Positions 41,235 to 50,473 of a stretch of 64,000 nt of DNA are shown one piece after another; within the stretch, counting starts at the first letter, position 1; the number at the start of each line of letters is the position of its first letter. The position numbers and the translations under genes were made by a program. The stretch is taken from NCBI RefSeq assembly GCF_013282575.1, contig NZ_JAAAYE010000001.1, positions 124,001 to 188,000 of the forward strand, written 5' to 3'. The notes below the pieces were generated by a model. That model saw only the letters and a program-made list of their open reading frames with translations, searched no databases and had not been told where the DNA came from. The stretch is from Paraburkholderia sp. NMBU_R16. Its GTDB lineage: Bacteria > Pseudomonadota > Gammaproteobacteria > Burkholderiales > Burkholderiaceae.

Positions 41235-44200
41235 TCACTCGCGTTGCAGATAGCGATCCTCGAGCGCCGCGGCGCGGCGGGCCGCGGTTCGACTGGCCAG
41301 CAGGCGAGCCAGCGCCTCGTCGTCGCCCGCAAGAGCGAGCGACGCCACAAGTTGGCGCGGGTAATGGAACCCCGCCTCCTCGAGCACCCGATCAGTGAAA
41401 TAGACGGCTGCGCCGCGATCGAGGCTGGCTTCGCCGGTCGCGAGCAGTTCGAAGCCGCCCAGCGCTCGAACCACTTCGTAGGTCAACTGGCGCTCGAATT
41501 CCACACTGCACAGACCGCTATCGCTCAGATACCGCAAGTCGTCGTCATCCAAATAGAGCCGACGTTGCGCCGCGCCGGCTTCGTTGCGCGCGGCACCTTG
41601 AAGCACCGCATCGGCCGGCGCATGGCCATCGAGCATGATTTTCCACTGCAGCGGCTGGCCCTTGGCGTCCGTGCGCGGCGCATGCGCGAGCAGGTGGCGA
41701 AACGTCTCGCTCTCGCAATAGAGGCGGCGATAGAAGTCCGACAACACCTTCGCATCGGCTGTAAGTACCTCGTTGGCGCCCCCAGGGCTCGTCACGAAAA
41801 CAAAGCGCTTCTCGAACTGCGCTTCGAAGTCGTGCCATGACAGGAAGACGTCGTCTTCCTCCGCCGGCATCGCGTCCAGGATCGCCTTGGCCTCGCGCAC
41901 GGTCGCGCGTGAAAGCAGCGGCGTTTCGCCGATGCGTGCGTTGTCCGGCACAGGCCCACGTCCCGCATCGACGATCGGATCCAGATACGCGTCCTCCGCC
42001 TGCGCGGCACGCAGGGCCGCATCGCGATGAACCTCGAACGCTGCGAGTTGTTCGGGGTCGGGCGAAAGATCGGTGACCGGACTCATGATCTGCTCCGGGA
42101 TCCGATAACCGGCTTCGTTCAAGATCTTGTCCGTCAGATACACGGGTGAGCCACGATTGAGCAGACCCACGGCCGGCACCGGATCGGACTCGCCGGTGAA
42201 GGCATGGATCATTTCGCGCAGATAGGCCTGTTCGAGCGTCCACGGTTCGCGCCCGTTCGGCGACTCGTACTGCATGGCGAGGATGTCGCTGTCGTTCGGC
42301 ATGAAAATTCGCTTGCCGGTGAAATCCGCGTAAGCCTTCCTCGGGGAGCCGAGCGGCTTCGCCTCGCCCACGACGATCGTCCATTTTTTCCAGTCCTGTC
42401 CCGCGTCGTTGCGCGCACGTGTCTGTTCGTCGTCGAAGCGATTCGCGAGTCGTCGAAACGTCGGGCTCTTCCGAAAGAGCGCTTCGTAGAACTCGCCGGC
42501 GTCGAACGATCGCCCTGCACCCGCCCGCAATTCGATCTCGAAGTTTTCGGAGCGAATCCGCTGGAAATCGCGCAGCTCGATATCGTTGGCACGTGCCAGT
42601 GCCCGCTCGACCTTCTGCACCGTGATGCGGGTTCGAGGGTTCGCGACGGCCGCATCGGATCGCACATTCAGGCCGGTATCCAAATCGGTGTAGTAGCACT
42701 CGGTGACGGGATCCCGCTCGATCACCCGTCGATCCCGCGTACGGCGGCCCGTGTGCCAATCGATTTCATAGGCGAGCCCATCCTTGCTGAGGATCGGCAC
42801 GATCTGGTCCTCGTCGGCAAGGTGCACGATATCGAGCTCGCGCCACCGCACGTGGCGCTCGCCCGAGCGCACGCGTTGCGCGAGTTCGCCATAGGCGGCG
42901 GGAACATTGCTGTCGCGCAAGCTGATATCGACAGGGTCCGCGGCGGCTCTGACCACGGACGGATGTACCGTGAGCTCCATGATCGATCCATCCGTGCGAG
43001 CAACCGCACGCCCCAGCCTCGGCACGACAGGATGGCTTGCCCGGCCAGCGCCGGCGTGGGCACCCGAGCCTGTCGTCAGGTCGAATAGATCGACGCCCAG
43101 AAAGATGAGGCCGAGCGCCGCTTGAGCGGCATCCTTGTGACGCACGCCCTCTTCGATGTTGTAGAGCGAGCCCGCGACCGGCACTGTGTTGATCCACGTC
43201 TCGAAGCCTCGCACGGTCGCGCGGTGCTGCTCCGTTTCGGCCGCAAGCGTGCTCGCGATGCGCGCGGCCTCCTGCTCGACGGCGCCGGGTGTGACCGGCC
43301 CGGCACGCTCCCAGAGCTTTTCCTTGGCGCGCGCGACGACCCAGGGATGTGACGGTAGTGCGGCGTTGAACTTTTCCTCGGCCGCTTGCAGCGCATCGCG
43401 CGGGACGAGCTGAACGTCGCCCGGCAACGACATTCGCGAACCCACGAGACCACTCCAGTCGGCTCGATCCAGGAACTCGTCGATGCGGTTGCCGAACGCC
43501 GTTTTCGCGATGTTGGGGTTGTCGCCGCCGATCGTATAGCGACGCTCCTCTTCGATTTCGTCGTCGGCCAATCCGAGACTGCGCAGGATGTCGCGGGCCG
43601 CGTTTGGGCGCTCCAGGCACGGCGGCGTGCCGAAAGCCGCAAGCAGGCGCTCGTTGCCGTATTCAGTCAACGCCTGCGTGCGCGCGGCCCAGTCGCCCAC
43701 GACGATCCGCTGTGCGCCCAGCGCGCCATCGGCTGTCACTTTCCGCGCGAAGTCTCCGATGGGTCCGTCGTTGCCGGCCGCTTCTTGCAGCGCACCGATC
43801 AGCGATTCGATTGCCGCCGTGGCGGCGGCGTCGCCCTGCGCGTCCCACGCCTTGCCCTGCCTGGCGAACTTGGAGAGGTGGGCGTTGATCCATTCCATCG
43901 GTGCATCGTTGCGGCCTGCCAGCTCCTCGGCCGCCCGCGCCTCGACGCAATTGCGATAGAGCAGCACGAAGTTGGCCGCGTCAGAGACGACGATGTCGTT
44001 GCTGCGGGCGAGATGAGCCGCGAAAAGCAACCGGGGGTGAGTCGGATAAAAGGGTGCGGCGGTCCACTCGTTCTCTATCTGCTGGAATGCCTTCAAAAGC
44101 GTCGCTGCATCGTCGAGCTTCGGCGGGACCGGCTGGCCGCGGTAGCGCTGAATACGCTCGACGGCAGTCGCCATCGAGTGCTGCGCGGTGCCGAACGGAT

Positions 44201-44984
44201 AGAGGACGCTTTCGCCGATTTGTTCGAACTTGCGCTCGAGCAGGCTGCGCTTTTGTTGAGGGCTCAGCAGCATGAAGACCGGGTCCGCACTGACATCCGC
44301 CGAATCGAGCAGGCTCTCGAACGAGATGCGCTGGGCATTGCGCAGTGCGAATCCATCGAAAAAGGGCGTAGTGCGTCCAACTGTGGTCGGTACGGGTAAC
44401 AACAACGCCAGCGCTTGTTGTCCGGCGCGGTCTTCCTGGAGTGCTTTCGCAAACGCGATGCGCAACTCGGCGATTGACGGCAAGGCCGCCGTGCTCCCCA
44501 TCGACGCATCGACGTGCAAGCGCCGATAAAGCACGGCGGCCGCGTCGAGTATCGCCTCGTCCGCGAGCTTGCGCGAGCCGGGCCGCGCATCCCAATCGAA
44601 CGGTATCCACGTATGGAAATGGCGCGCGACACCTTGCAGCAGGTCGCTCGGGCGATCGGCATACAGAGCGGCCTTGGCCGGGTCGACCCACTGCCGCAGC
44701 GACGCGTCGATGCGGGCCACCTTGGCATAGGGATCGAACTCGCTGACGCCCCGCGCCGTCGATGCGACTTGGGCATTGACCGCGCCGGCCTCCTTGGTCG
44801 CGATCGCGCGGCGCAGCCGCTGCTCGCGGACGTTATCGGCCGGAGCCGGACCGAGGCCTTGGGCACACGGCTCGTCGCGCGCCTCGACAGGCTCCTTCGC
44901 TTGGTCCGGTTCAGCCAGCGCGCCGGGATCGGACACCGCGGATGAACGCGACAGGTGCGACAACACATCAACCGAAAACGACAT
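41235..44984 (-). CDS. Large putative effector, 1249 aa, with two tandem degenerate PipA/GogA/GtgA-like protease modules
   Basis: The N-terminal 500 residues are helical and unrecognised. Near residues 610-640 a weakly hydrophobic stretch (TVPVAGSLYNIEEGVRHKDAAQAALGLIFLGVDLFDL) resembles the putative insertion segment of large polymorphic toxins. The C terminus has two similar modules: FYEALFRKSPTFRRLANRF ... LREMIHAFTGESDP ... NRGSPVYLTDKILNEAGYRIPEQI and FYRRLYCESETFRHLL ... LTYEVVRALGGFE ... DRGAAVYFTDRVLEEAGFHYPRQL. The zinc motif HExxH of PipA/GtgA-type effectors appears as REMIH (923-927) and YEVVR (1169-1173), so both look catalytically dead. ATG 44984 has GGGA upstream; an ATG at 45002 is possible. 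It follows the HPt gene by 26 bp. Confidence 0.75.
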   Translation of the reverse strand: MSFSVDVLSHLSRSSAVSDPGALAEPDQAKEPVEARDEPCAQGLGPAPADNVREQRLRRAIATKEAGAVNAQVASTARGVSEFDPYAKVARIDASLRQWVDPAKAALYADRPSDLLQGVARHFHTWIPFDWDARPGSRKLADEAILDAAAVLYRRLHVDASMGSTAALPSIAELRIAFAKALQEDRAGQQALALLLPVPTTVGRTTPFFDGFALRNAQRISFESLLDSADVSADPVFMLLSPQQKRSLLERKFEQIGESVLYPFGTAQHSMATAVERIQRYRGQPVPPKLDDAATLLKAFQQIENEWTAAPFYPTHPRLLFAAHLARSNDIVVSDAANFVLLYRNCVEARAAEELAGRNDAPMEWINAHLSKFARQGKAWDAQGDAAATAAIESLIGALQEAAGNDGPIGDFARKVTADGALGAQRIVVGDWAARTQALTEYGNERLLAAFGTPPCLERPNAARDILRSLGLADDEIEEERRYTIGGDNPNIAKTAFGNRIDEFLDRADWSGLVGSRMSLPGDVQLVPRDALQAAEEKFNAALPSHPWVVARAKEKLWERAGPVTPGAVEQEAARIASTLAAETEQHRATVRGFETWINTVPVAGSLYNIEEGVRHKDAAQAALGLIFLGVDLFDLTTGSGAHAGAGRASHPVVPRLGRAVARTDGSIMELTVHPSVVRAAADPVDISLRDSNVPAAYGELAQRVRSGERHVRWRELDIVHLADEDQIVPILSKDGLAYEIDWHTGRRTRDRRVIERDPVTECYYTDLDTGLNVRSDAAVANPRTRITVQKVERALARANDIELRDFQRIRSENFEIELRAGAGRSFDAGEFYEALFRKSPTFRRLANRFDDEQTRARNDAGQDWKKWTIVVGEAKPLGSPRKAYADFTGKRIFMPNDSDILAMQYESPNGREPWTLEQAYLREMIHAFTGESDPVPAVGLLNRGSPVYLTDKILNEAGYRIPEQIMSPVTDLSPDPEQLAAFEVHRDAALRAAQAEDAYLDPIVDAGRGPVPDNARIGETPLLSRATVREAKAILDAMPAEEDDVFLSWHDFEAQFEKRFVFVTSPGGANEVLTADAKVLSDFYRRLYCESETFRHLLAHAPRTDAKGQPLQWKIMLDGHAPADAVLQGAARNEAGAAQRRLYLDDDDLRYLSDSGLCSVEFERQLTYEVVRALGGFELLATGEASLDRGAAVYFTDRVLEEAGFHYPRQLVASLALAGDDEALARLLASRTAARRAAALEDRYLQRE

Positions 44985-45010
44985 CGGGGTTTCCCACTCC
45001 ATATAGACGA

Positions 45011-45370
45011 TTAACCTCTTACGCGCTGCGCCTCGAAGGCCCCGGCCAGTGCTTCTATCGCGCGCCGCGCGCGCGGCAGCGTGAGATCGATGAACTTCGG
45101 ATCGGCAAGCGCAAGGGCTTTTTCTGCGGCATGAAGCGCGGCAAGCGCCTGTTCGTCGCAGGTAAAAAACGACGCGGTGCCCTTGATTCGGTGCAGCCGT
45201 TGCGATGCGCTCGAGTACGCCCGAGCGTCGAGCATGCGCTCGAACTCGGACATATCGGTGCGCAGTAATGCTCGGGCCCGTTCGATCAGGCTCGCGAATT
45301 CGGCGTTGCCGTAAAGCGCCTCCAGCTGCGTCCATTCGAACGTGTCCGAATCACTCCCGCATTCCCGCAT
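45011..45370 (-). CDS. Stand-alone HPt phosphotransfer protein
   Basis: This 119-residue protein has one HPt domain with the phospho-accepting histidine H60 in [12 protein letters not shown]. It overlaps the 3' end of the hybrid kinase gene by 20 bp and completes that kinase's relay: in BvgS-type sensors the HPt domain is the C-terminal module, here split off as its own gene. ATG 45370 is at the first codon of the overlap. It would pass phosphate from the kinase receiver to the LuxR regulator two genes upstream. Confidence 0.85.
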   Translation of the reverse strand: MRECGSDSDTFEWTQLEALYGNAEFASLIERARALLRTDMSEFERMLDARAYSSASQRLHRIKGTASFFTCDEQALAALHAAEKALALADPKFIDLTLPRARRAIEALAGAFEAQRVRG

Positions 45371-47273
45371 CGGCGCGCTCCCTCCATTTCTCGAAGACCG
45401 CGGCGAGTTTTTGCCGAGTAATCGGTTTGGACAGATAGTCGTCCATGCCTGCGTCGTGACAGGCTCGCCGGTCGTCGGGTGTCGCGTTGGCACTGATGGC
45501 GACGATCGTCGTACGGAGGTTCGGATTTGCCCCGTCGTCCATATCGGCCTCGAGTCCTCTGATGCGCCGGGCCAGCGTATAGCCGTCCATTCCCGGCATA
45601 TGGCAATCGAGCAGCACGAAGCGCGGACGCCACCGCGTCCATCGCGCGTGCCCTTCGAGGCCATCGGACGCTCCCTGCGCGGCAATGCCGAGCGCGGCAA
45701 GCTGGCGCACGATGATGTCGCGATTGATCTCGTTGTCCTCGACCACCAAGACACCGGCTTCCGCCCAATGCCCAAGCGGTGACGGCAGCGACGTCGGCAG
45801 CGGTGCGGACGAGGCCTCTGTCTCGCCGCCCGAGCGCGATGCGGCTGCTTGCAACGCGCCGCCCAGCTCGTCGATCGAACGTAGGTGGCGCGTTTCGCCC
45901 CCCTCGATGGCAATAGCAAACGCACCGGCGGTATCGAGCGCGATATCGGCATCGACGGGACCGTCTTGAGTGCTCACTCGACGCACGCCGAGTTTCGCGA
46001 GCGCCGCCCGCGCGGCGACTGCCATTCCCGGTACGGGCACACGCATTCTCACGCGTACCCGATCGAGTCGCGGCCAGTGCCGAACGAACGCCCCCCATCG
46101 CAGCGGCACGCGTACGTCCACGCGCGTACCGGCCCCGGATGCACTACGCACGTCGATCGTGCCGTCCATGGCGTCGACGAGCTTCTTCACGATCGACAAA
46201 CCGAGGCCCGTGCCCCCATAGCGTCGCGTCGTCGACCCGTCTTGCTGGGTGAACGGCACGAAAAGGTGCGTCCGATATGCCTCGGCAATGCCGCAGCCGG
46301 TATCGCTCACCACGAACTGCAGCAAGCTTCGCCCGCGTTCGATACGGTGCCGGGTCTCGAGTACGACCGAACCGTGAGTCGTGAATCGGATCGCATTGCT
46401 GAGCAGATTGGTGAGGATCTGGTTCAAGCGCGCCTCGTCGCCGATCACGAGACGATCGAAATGCGGCATCGCCGCGAGATAAAGCGGCAGGCCCTTGCGG
46501 GCCGCGAGCGGTGCATGCAGTTCGATCGAAGTCGCGACGAGGCGATGAACGTCGAACGGGGCCGCTTCGAGCGAAAGCGCGCCCTGCTCCATTTTCAGGT
46601 AGTCGAGCGTATCGTCGATCACACGCAACGTCAGGCGCCCCGAACGCTGTGCCACATCCAGATACCGGCGCTGCTCCGGCGCGAGCGGCGTCGTCTCGAG
46701 CAGATCGAGCACGCCGATGATCCCGTTCATCGGCGTGCGAATCTCGTGGCTCATCATCGCGACGAACGCGGACTTCGCCCGATCGGCCGCCTGCGCTCGC
46801 TCGCGCGATTCGACGGCTTCGCGCCGAGCCGCCTCCGCGATACGCCGGGCCGTACGCATGCGGCAATAGCCGCACAGCAGCAGCGTCAGCGCGACGATCA
46901 CCGGCACCGCCGAGATGATTGCGATGCCGATGACAATCCGCTTGTCATACCCGACGAGCAGCACTGCGTCGGGGCCTTGCCACTCGCCCTGGTCGTCGAC
47001 GAAGGCATAAGGCCGGTCGAGGCGTTCGACACCGACACGGGTGAACGGATGCGCGGCAGTCCAATGCCGTTCGCCCTTGGTCAGCGCAAATGGGGCGCTG
47101 TCGTCGAATACGTTCGGACCGTGCCGACAGGCCGTGCCCGCGAGGTGCGGGCGATTCGCCGCTTCGGGAGCTTGCGCGCCGGCCACCGCGCAATGCCAGA
47201 CAGCGAGCACCGCGATGAGGCCGAACCAGGCGCGACGCATCGTGCGACGCAATTCATCGAAGATCGAGCTCAT
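45351..47273 (-). CDS. BvgS-like hybrid kinase with a reduced sensory domain
   Basis: This 640-residue protein has an N-terminal signal/anchor, about 75 periplasmic residues, a membrane helix at 110-138 and a HisKA core with H176 in SHEIRTPM. It also has NLLSNAIRF and GTGLGL ATP-binding motifs, a variable region and a C-terminal receiver with D556 in [11 protein letters not shown]. The periplasmic part ([43 protein letters not shown]) reads like only the first strands of a Venus-flytrap domain, running straight into the membrane helix, so ligand sensing is probably lost or altered. No PAS domain. ATG 47273 is used. It is followed by its HPt gene. Confidence 0.88.
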   Translation of the reverse strand: MSSIFDELRRTMRRAWFGLIAVLAVWHCAVAGAQAPEAANRPHLAGTACRHGPNVFDDSAPFALTKGERHWTAAHPFTRVGVERLDRPYAFVDDQGEWQGPDAVLLVGYDKRIVIGIAIISAVPVIVALTLLLCGYCRMRTARRIAEAARREAVESRERAQAADRAKSAFVAMMSHEIRTPMNGIIGVLDLLETTPLAPEQRRYLDVAQRSGRLTLRVIDDTLDYLKMEQGALSLEAAPFDVHRLVATSIELHAPLAARKGLPLYLAAMPHFDRLVIGDEARLNQILTNLLSNAIRFTTHGSVVLETRHRIERGRSLLQFVVSDTGCGIAEAYRTHLFVPFTQQDGSTTRRYGGTGLGLSIVKKLVDAMDGTIDVRSASGAGTRVDVRVPLRWGAFVRHWPRLDRVRVRMRVPVPGMAVAARAALAKLGVRRVSTQDGPVDADIALDTAGAFAIAIEGGETRHLRSIDELGGALQAAASRSGGETEASSAPLPTSLPSPLGHWAEAGVLVVEDNEINRDIIVRQLAALGIAAQGASDGLEGHARWTRWRPRFVLLDCHMPGMDGYTLARRIRGLEADMDDGANPNLRTTIVAISANATPDDRRACHDAGMDDYLSKPITRQKLAAVFEKWRERADAGMRE

Positions 47274-47288
47274 TCGTTGGGTCCGCAA

Positions 47289-47954
47289 TCAAGCGCGGAA
47301 TTTCTCTTTGAGATAGAGCGCGAGACTGAGATCGTCGGCGACTTGCAGCTTGCGCATGGCGCTGCGCTTGTGGGTGCTGACTGTTTTTTTGCTGCGACGC
47401 AGGCGCTCGGCCGTTTGGGAGACGGAAAGTCCCTCGCCGATATAGCGCAGCACTTCCATCTCGGCCGATGAGAGCGTATCTTCGCGCGGCATGGGCACGA
47501 TGGCCTCGATTTTCCCGTCGCGCGCGGCAAAGAACTTGCGCGGCGAGCCGACCGCATCGCGTACCGCATCCGCGATGAGCGGCAATGGCGTGGCCTTTTC
47601 GAGAAAGGCGTTGGCACCGGCCCGATGGCAGACGCACTCGGCGTCGGCGCTGCGCGCCGCCGACAGCACGACGATGACGAGCGACGGAGCCAAAACGCGC
47701 AGGCGACGGATGAACGCGGCGCCGTCCAGGCGGTCGTCGGGCAGGTAAAAGTCGACCAAGGCGACGTCGAACGTGTCGGATTCGATCGCGGCAAAGAGCG
47801 CATCGGCCGAATAAACGGTCTGCGCGATTTCGAAGTCGGCGTATCCTCGCAAAAACGTCTCGACGCCGAGCGCGACGACTGGATGATCGTCGAGCAGCAC
47901 AACACGTATTCGATGCTTCGGTCGGGATAACAACAGGATTTTTCTGGACTGCAT
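47289..47954 (-). CDS. NarL/LuxR-type response regulator (BvgA-like), second system
   Basis: This 221-residue protein has a receiver (VVLLDDHPVVALGVETFLRG, phospho-aspartate in VDFYLPD) and a LuxR-type DNA-binding domain (LSSAEMEVLRYIGEGLSVSQTAERLRRSKKTVSTHKRSAMRKL). It is the first gene of the unit that continues with the kinase, HPt, large effector and cyclase genes, all on the minus strand with gaps below 100 bp. ATG 47954 begins just before the receiver. It probably controls this unit and possibly the T6SS operon that follows. Confidence 0.9.
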   Translation of the reverse strand: MQSRKILLLSRPKHRIRVVLLDDHPVVALGVETFLRGYADFEIAQTVYSADALFAAIESDTFDVALVDFYLPDDRLDGAAFIRRLRVLAPSLVIVVLSAARSADAECVCHRAGANAFLEKATPLPLIADAVRDAVGSPRKFFAARDGKIEAIVPMPREDTLSSAEMEVLRYIGEGLSVSQTAERLRRSKKTVSTHKRSAMRKLQVADDLSLALYLKEKFRA

Positions 47955-48290
47955 GCGCTTGTGCCCTCGGCAACTATTTAGTCGATTCGAGCAAACGACC
48001 ATCGATTCTCAATTGCCCGTCGATCTGGAATGAATGAAAAACTGACCTCTAATATTGCTTGAATATATAGATGACGATGTATGCCAGATGTATTTCGATT
48101 TGCATCGTCGAAATTTCTCATTTCTGAGCTAATGCGATGACGATAATCGTATCGCATTGCATGTCGCACGCCTTTCATCATGCTGATTGACATGGGCGAT
48201 CGATTCTAGCGGACGAGACTGCGCTGAGCAATAGATTTGGGTTATCTCAATATTCTAGTGAGCACCATACTTCTCTTCGTCCGATTTTTT
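47955..48290. promoter_or_regulatory. AT-rich regulatory region with repeated ATGACGAT-type motifs
   Basis: This stretch has no gene and is much richer in A/T than anything else in the window. It lies upstream of the second LuxR regulator. ATGACGAT occurs directly at 48071 and 48137, and CATCGTC in inverse orientation at 48103. A near-perfect 12-bp inverted repeat with one bulged base spans 48132-48157 (ATGCGAT ... ATCGCAT arms). These may be operator sites, or remnants of acquired DNA next to the phage-like genes. Confidence 0.5.
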
Positions 48291-48593
48291 TTAATTCGCA
48301 GCCATCTCAATTAGGCTCTGTGATAAGCGATTTGCAGGTTCTCGTACCAGATGTCGAATCGATTCAAAATGGGTAATCAAAAAGCCCGCACGAGGCGGGC
48401 TTTTTGGAGGAATCACACTACAGACCACTGAAACCCTAAGGCTTATATCGGTGGGACGCTGTCGACGAGCTCGATGAGCATCGGCTCTGCGCATGCACCC
48501 GCCGTACGGAAGAGGCTCTCCCCCATTCCCAGTAGCACCCGACGGAAGTCGCGCTGCATACGTGAAAAAGCCGCGCGGGGCGGCTTGGGCCAT
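48291..48593 (-). CDS. Possible phage Ash-like ORF, 100 aa (doubtful)
   Basis: The reading frame begins MAQAAPRGFFTYAARLPSGATG, has PLPYGGCMRRADAHRARRQRPT in the middle and PPKSPPRAGFLITHF near the end. This resembles the loosely defined Ash/host-inhibition-type ORFs of P4- and lambda-like phages. However, the PRAGF portion is encoded by a terminator hairpin (48379-48405) and the start overlaps another terminator, so the frame may be accidental. Confidence 0.25.
   Translation of the reverse strand: MAQAAPRGFFTYAARLPSGATGNGGEPLPYGGCMRRADAHRARRQRPTDISLRVSVVCSVIPPKSPPRAGFLITHFESIRHLVREPANRLSQSLIEMAAN
48379..48405. terminator. Rho-independent terminator, symmetric (works on either strand)
   Basis: Five A's, then GCCCGC (48384-48389), a five-base ACGAG loop, GCGGGC (48395-48400) and five T's. 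Complementary A- and T-runs flank a GC-rich stem, so it can terminate transcription from both directions. Confidence 0.85.
48565..48586 (-). terminator. Rho-independent terminator after the small phage-like gene
   Basis: On the minus strand AAGCCGC, a five-base loop and GCGGCTT are followed by a T-run. It begins 13 bp after the stop at 48599, and so ends the transcript of the two small genes that follow the tRNA. Confidence 0.7.
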
Positions 48594-48598
48594 GGACG

Positions 48599-48892
48599 CT
48601 AACTAACGTGCTTAGCTATGAAGTACGTCGCCGCGACGAGAGCGGTTCCGAAGCTACAAACGAACGTTACCAACTTCCACGTTTGGGCGTTGATCTCTCG
48701 ATGAAGTGCGGCCCCCATGTCGCCACGCAGCTCGAACAAATCTGCTTTCGTCGCCATTGGGCCGAGGCGAGTCTCGATCCGCCCGAGTCGATCGCGAGTT
48801 TCAAGGTTGGCCGCTTCGAGGGCTGCAATTCTGGGTTCCATCCCGCCATCAAGGTTGCGCAGTTCTTCTTGTCGGCGAAAGCGTTCCAGCAA
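48599..48892 (-). CDS. Small coiled-coil plus membrane-anchor protein, probably frameshifted at its start
   Basis: The 97-residue frame has a long charged coiled coil (RFRRQEELRNLDGG, AALEAANLETRDRLGRIETRL, MATKADLFELRGDM) and a C-terminal membrane helix (LVTFVCSFGTALVAATYFIAKH). Similar small proteins occur in prophages and beside phage genes. As read it would need a TTG start at 48892 or an internal ATG at 48841. An ATG at 48912, overlapping the previous gene's stop, is one base out of frame through a run of four C's; one more C would join MANP to RFQLLERF. It probably lost a base there. Confidence 0.5.
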   Translation of the reverse strand: MLERFRRQEELRNLDGGMEPRIAALEAANLETRDRLGRIETRLGPMATKADLFELRGDMGAALHREINAQTWKLVTFVCSFGTALVAATYFIAKHVS

Positions 48893-48904
48893 CTGAAATC
48901 GGGG

Positions 48905-49081
48905 TTAGCCATTCTCAGGGGCCCTATCGACTAAATGTCGGGTCGTGTTAATCACGCCATCGACACTGTCCAAAGCCACATTCAGCGCCTCGCCAAGTAG
49001 TTTTTGGTCTTCGACTGATGCATTTTTCCCCAGCACCTCAGCGATGCGCGCGACCGCCTTCAACGTCTCGTGCTGGGACAC
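48905..49081 (-). CDS. Small helical protein of the phage-like pair
   Basis: A 58-residue protein (if the GTG at 49081 is used), predicted helical and acidic: SQHETLKAVARIAEVLGKNASVEDQKLLGEALNVALDSVDGVINTTRHLV. The open frame extends upstream to a TTG at 49165, but that extra part is arginine-rich. Its end overlaps the ATG of the next gene (ATGGCTAA arrangement), suggesting a coupled pair. Function unknown; position beside a tRNA gene and the phage-like context point to an integrated-element remnant. Confidence 0.45.
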   Translation of the reverse strand: MSQHETLKAVARIAEVLGKNASVEDQKLLGEALNVALDSVDGVINTTRHLVDRAPENG

Positions 49082-49255
49082 GCTCCGTGATGTGCTGCGC
49101 CTGGTTGTAAGCCGCTTACGTGGTTGTGGGAAGACGCCCCACCACGCATGGGTGTCAATCGGCAAAACGGCACGATGGGAAGGAAAGCCGCCGCAAATTC
49201 TTGACGGCCCTGGGATCTGAGGGAACGACCGGAGATGTCATGCCGAGATGATATT

Positions 49256-49330
49256 TGGCCCCCCCACGAGGAATCGAACCTCGATTTCAGGTTTAGAAGA
49301 CCCGTGTTCTATCCGTTGAACTATGGGGAG
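49256..49330 (-). tRNA. tRNA-Arg (anticodon UCU)
   Basis: The minus strand folds into a full cloverleaf: acceptor CTCCCCA/TGGGGGG, D-stem GTTC/GAAC, anticodon stem CGGGT/ACCTG with loop CTTCTAA (anticodon TCT), and T-stem CGAGG/CCTCG with TTCGATT loop. It ends in an encoded CCA after discriminator G. It reads AGA codons. The phage-like small genes lie directly off its 3' end, the side where integrases usually insert elements. Confidence 0.97.
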
Positions 49331-49444
49331 GCGAAGCCGTTATTGTACGGCGACGCAAGCAGTGCCTGCGTCGGGGGCGAGATTATAACCGAACGGCCGC
49401 GGGCCGCCGTTCACCCTCGGCCGCCAGGCCCGCCCGCCTTGCGC

Positions 49445-50275
49445 TCAAACCGGCTGCGGGTGCATCAAAAACCAGACCAGGCAAAACGCGCCCGCAAGAA
49501 TGCAATAGACACCGAACGCAGCAAGCCGCCCCCGGCCTTCGAAATATCGCATCAGGAACCGCACGCTCAGATAGGCCGCGATGGCCGTCAAGACGCCTCC
49601 GAGCGCCGCGTCGGCGAGCTGGCCGGGCGCATGGAACAATTTCGGCACCTCCAGCACCCCCGCCGCAAAAATGATCGGCGTGCCGAGCAGGAACGAAAAC
49701 TCCGCCGCTTTCTCGGCGGTCAGCCCAGCCGCGTTGCCCGCGATCATCGTCAGGCCGCTGCGCGAAAAACCGGGCACGAGCGCCCCGATTTGCGCGAGCC
49801 CGACCAAAAACGCCTGTCGATACGTCAGCGCTTCAGGCGGCCTGTGCGCGCGTGCACGCTGCAGCCGGTCGCCCATCCAAAGCAACAGTCCATTCACGAT
49901 CAACGCCACCGCCACGATTCGCAGATCGTGAAACACCCGCTCAAGGCGCTTTTCCAGCAGCAGACCGACGATGCCCGCAGGAATCGTGCCTATGATGAGC
50001 GCCCACATCATGTGCCCTTCGTCGTTGCGGCGCCCGCCCAGCATGGCGAACCAACCCGCGAACAACGCAACCCAGCGCTCGCGAAAGTACCACAGCAGGG
50101 CGAGCGCCGTGCCGAGGTGCAGCGCAACGAGAAACGGAATCAGCTGCGGCGCGTGTTTATCGATGTGCATGCCCACCAGCGCAGGCGCCAGAAGCGTATG
50201 TCCCAAGCTGCTGACGGGGAAAAGTTCGGTGACGCCCTGCAGGACGCTCAGAAAGATCAGAAAGGCAAGTGTCAC
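49445..50275 (-). CDS. uppP: Undecaprenyl-diphosphatase UppP (BacA)
   Basis: This 276-residue polytopic inner-membrane enzyme recycles undecaprenyl pyrophosphate to the monophosphate carrier for peptidoglycan and other envelope glycans; extra copies give bacitracin resistance. Catalytic motifs are present: [13 protein letters not shown] near residue 14 and PGFSRSG near residue 170. The GTG at 50275 is chosen because AAGGAA lies seven bases upstream; the longer frame to 50320 has no such site. It is a stand-alone gene, divergent from the LacI regulator. Confidence 0.95.
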   Translation of the reverse strand: MTLAFLIFLSVLQGVTELFPVSSLGHTLLAPALVGMHIDKHAPQLIPFLVALHLGTALALLWYFRERWVALFAGWFAMLGGRRNDEGHMMWALIIGTIPAGIVGLLLEKRLERVFHDLRIVAVALIVNGLLLWMGDRLQRARAHRPPEALTYRQAFLVGLAQIGALVPGFSRSGLTMIAGNAAGLTAEKAAEFSFLLGTPIIFAAGVLEVPKLFHAPGQLADAALGGVLTAIAAYLSVRFLMRYFEGRGRLAAFGVYCILAGAFCLVWFLMHPQPV

Positions 50276-50473
50276 GCGTCGGTTCCTTTTTTGCTGACAA
50301 TAACGGTGAAAATAGAACAACGGGGCCCTCGACCGCCAGGCGCCCGCATGAAGCGCGAGCGATTATGCCCATCGGGTAAGGCCGCGCCAAGCGGCAGCCT
50401 CAATTTTTTCCGATCAAAATGTGACCAAAAACGTCATGTGTCAGTCATAATCGGCTCGGATAATCGTTGCACC

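Noticed and set aside
40000..45000. Long open frames on the plus strand opposite the effector and tss genes (for example 26957-28993 and 45885-47471)
   Set aside because: They mirror real genes on the other strand, are rich in arginine and histidine, have no recognisable domains, and arise from the high GC at third codon positions.
48291..48593. Ash-like phage gene
   Set aside because: Kept only as a low-confidence feature, because part of it is encoded by a terminator hairpin and its start lies in another one; the resemblance may be due to those repeats.
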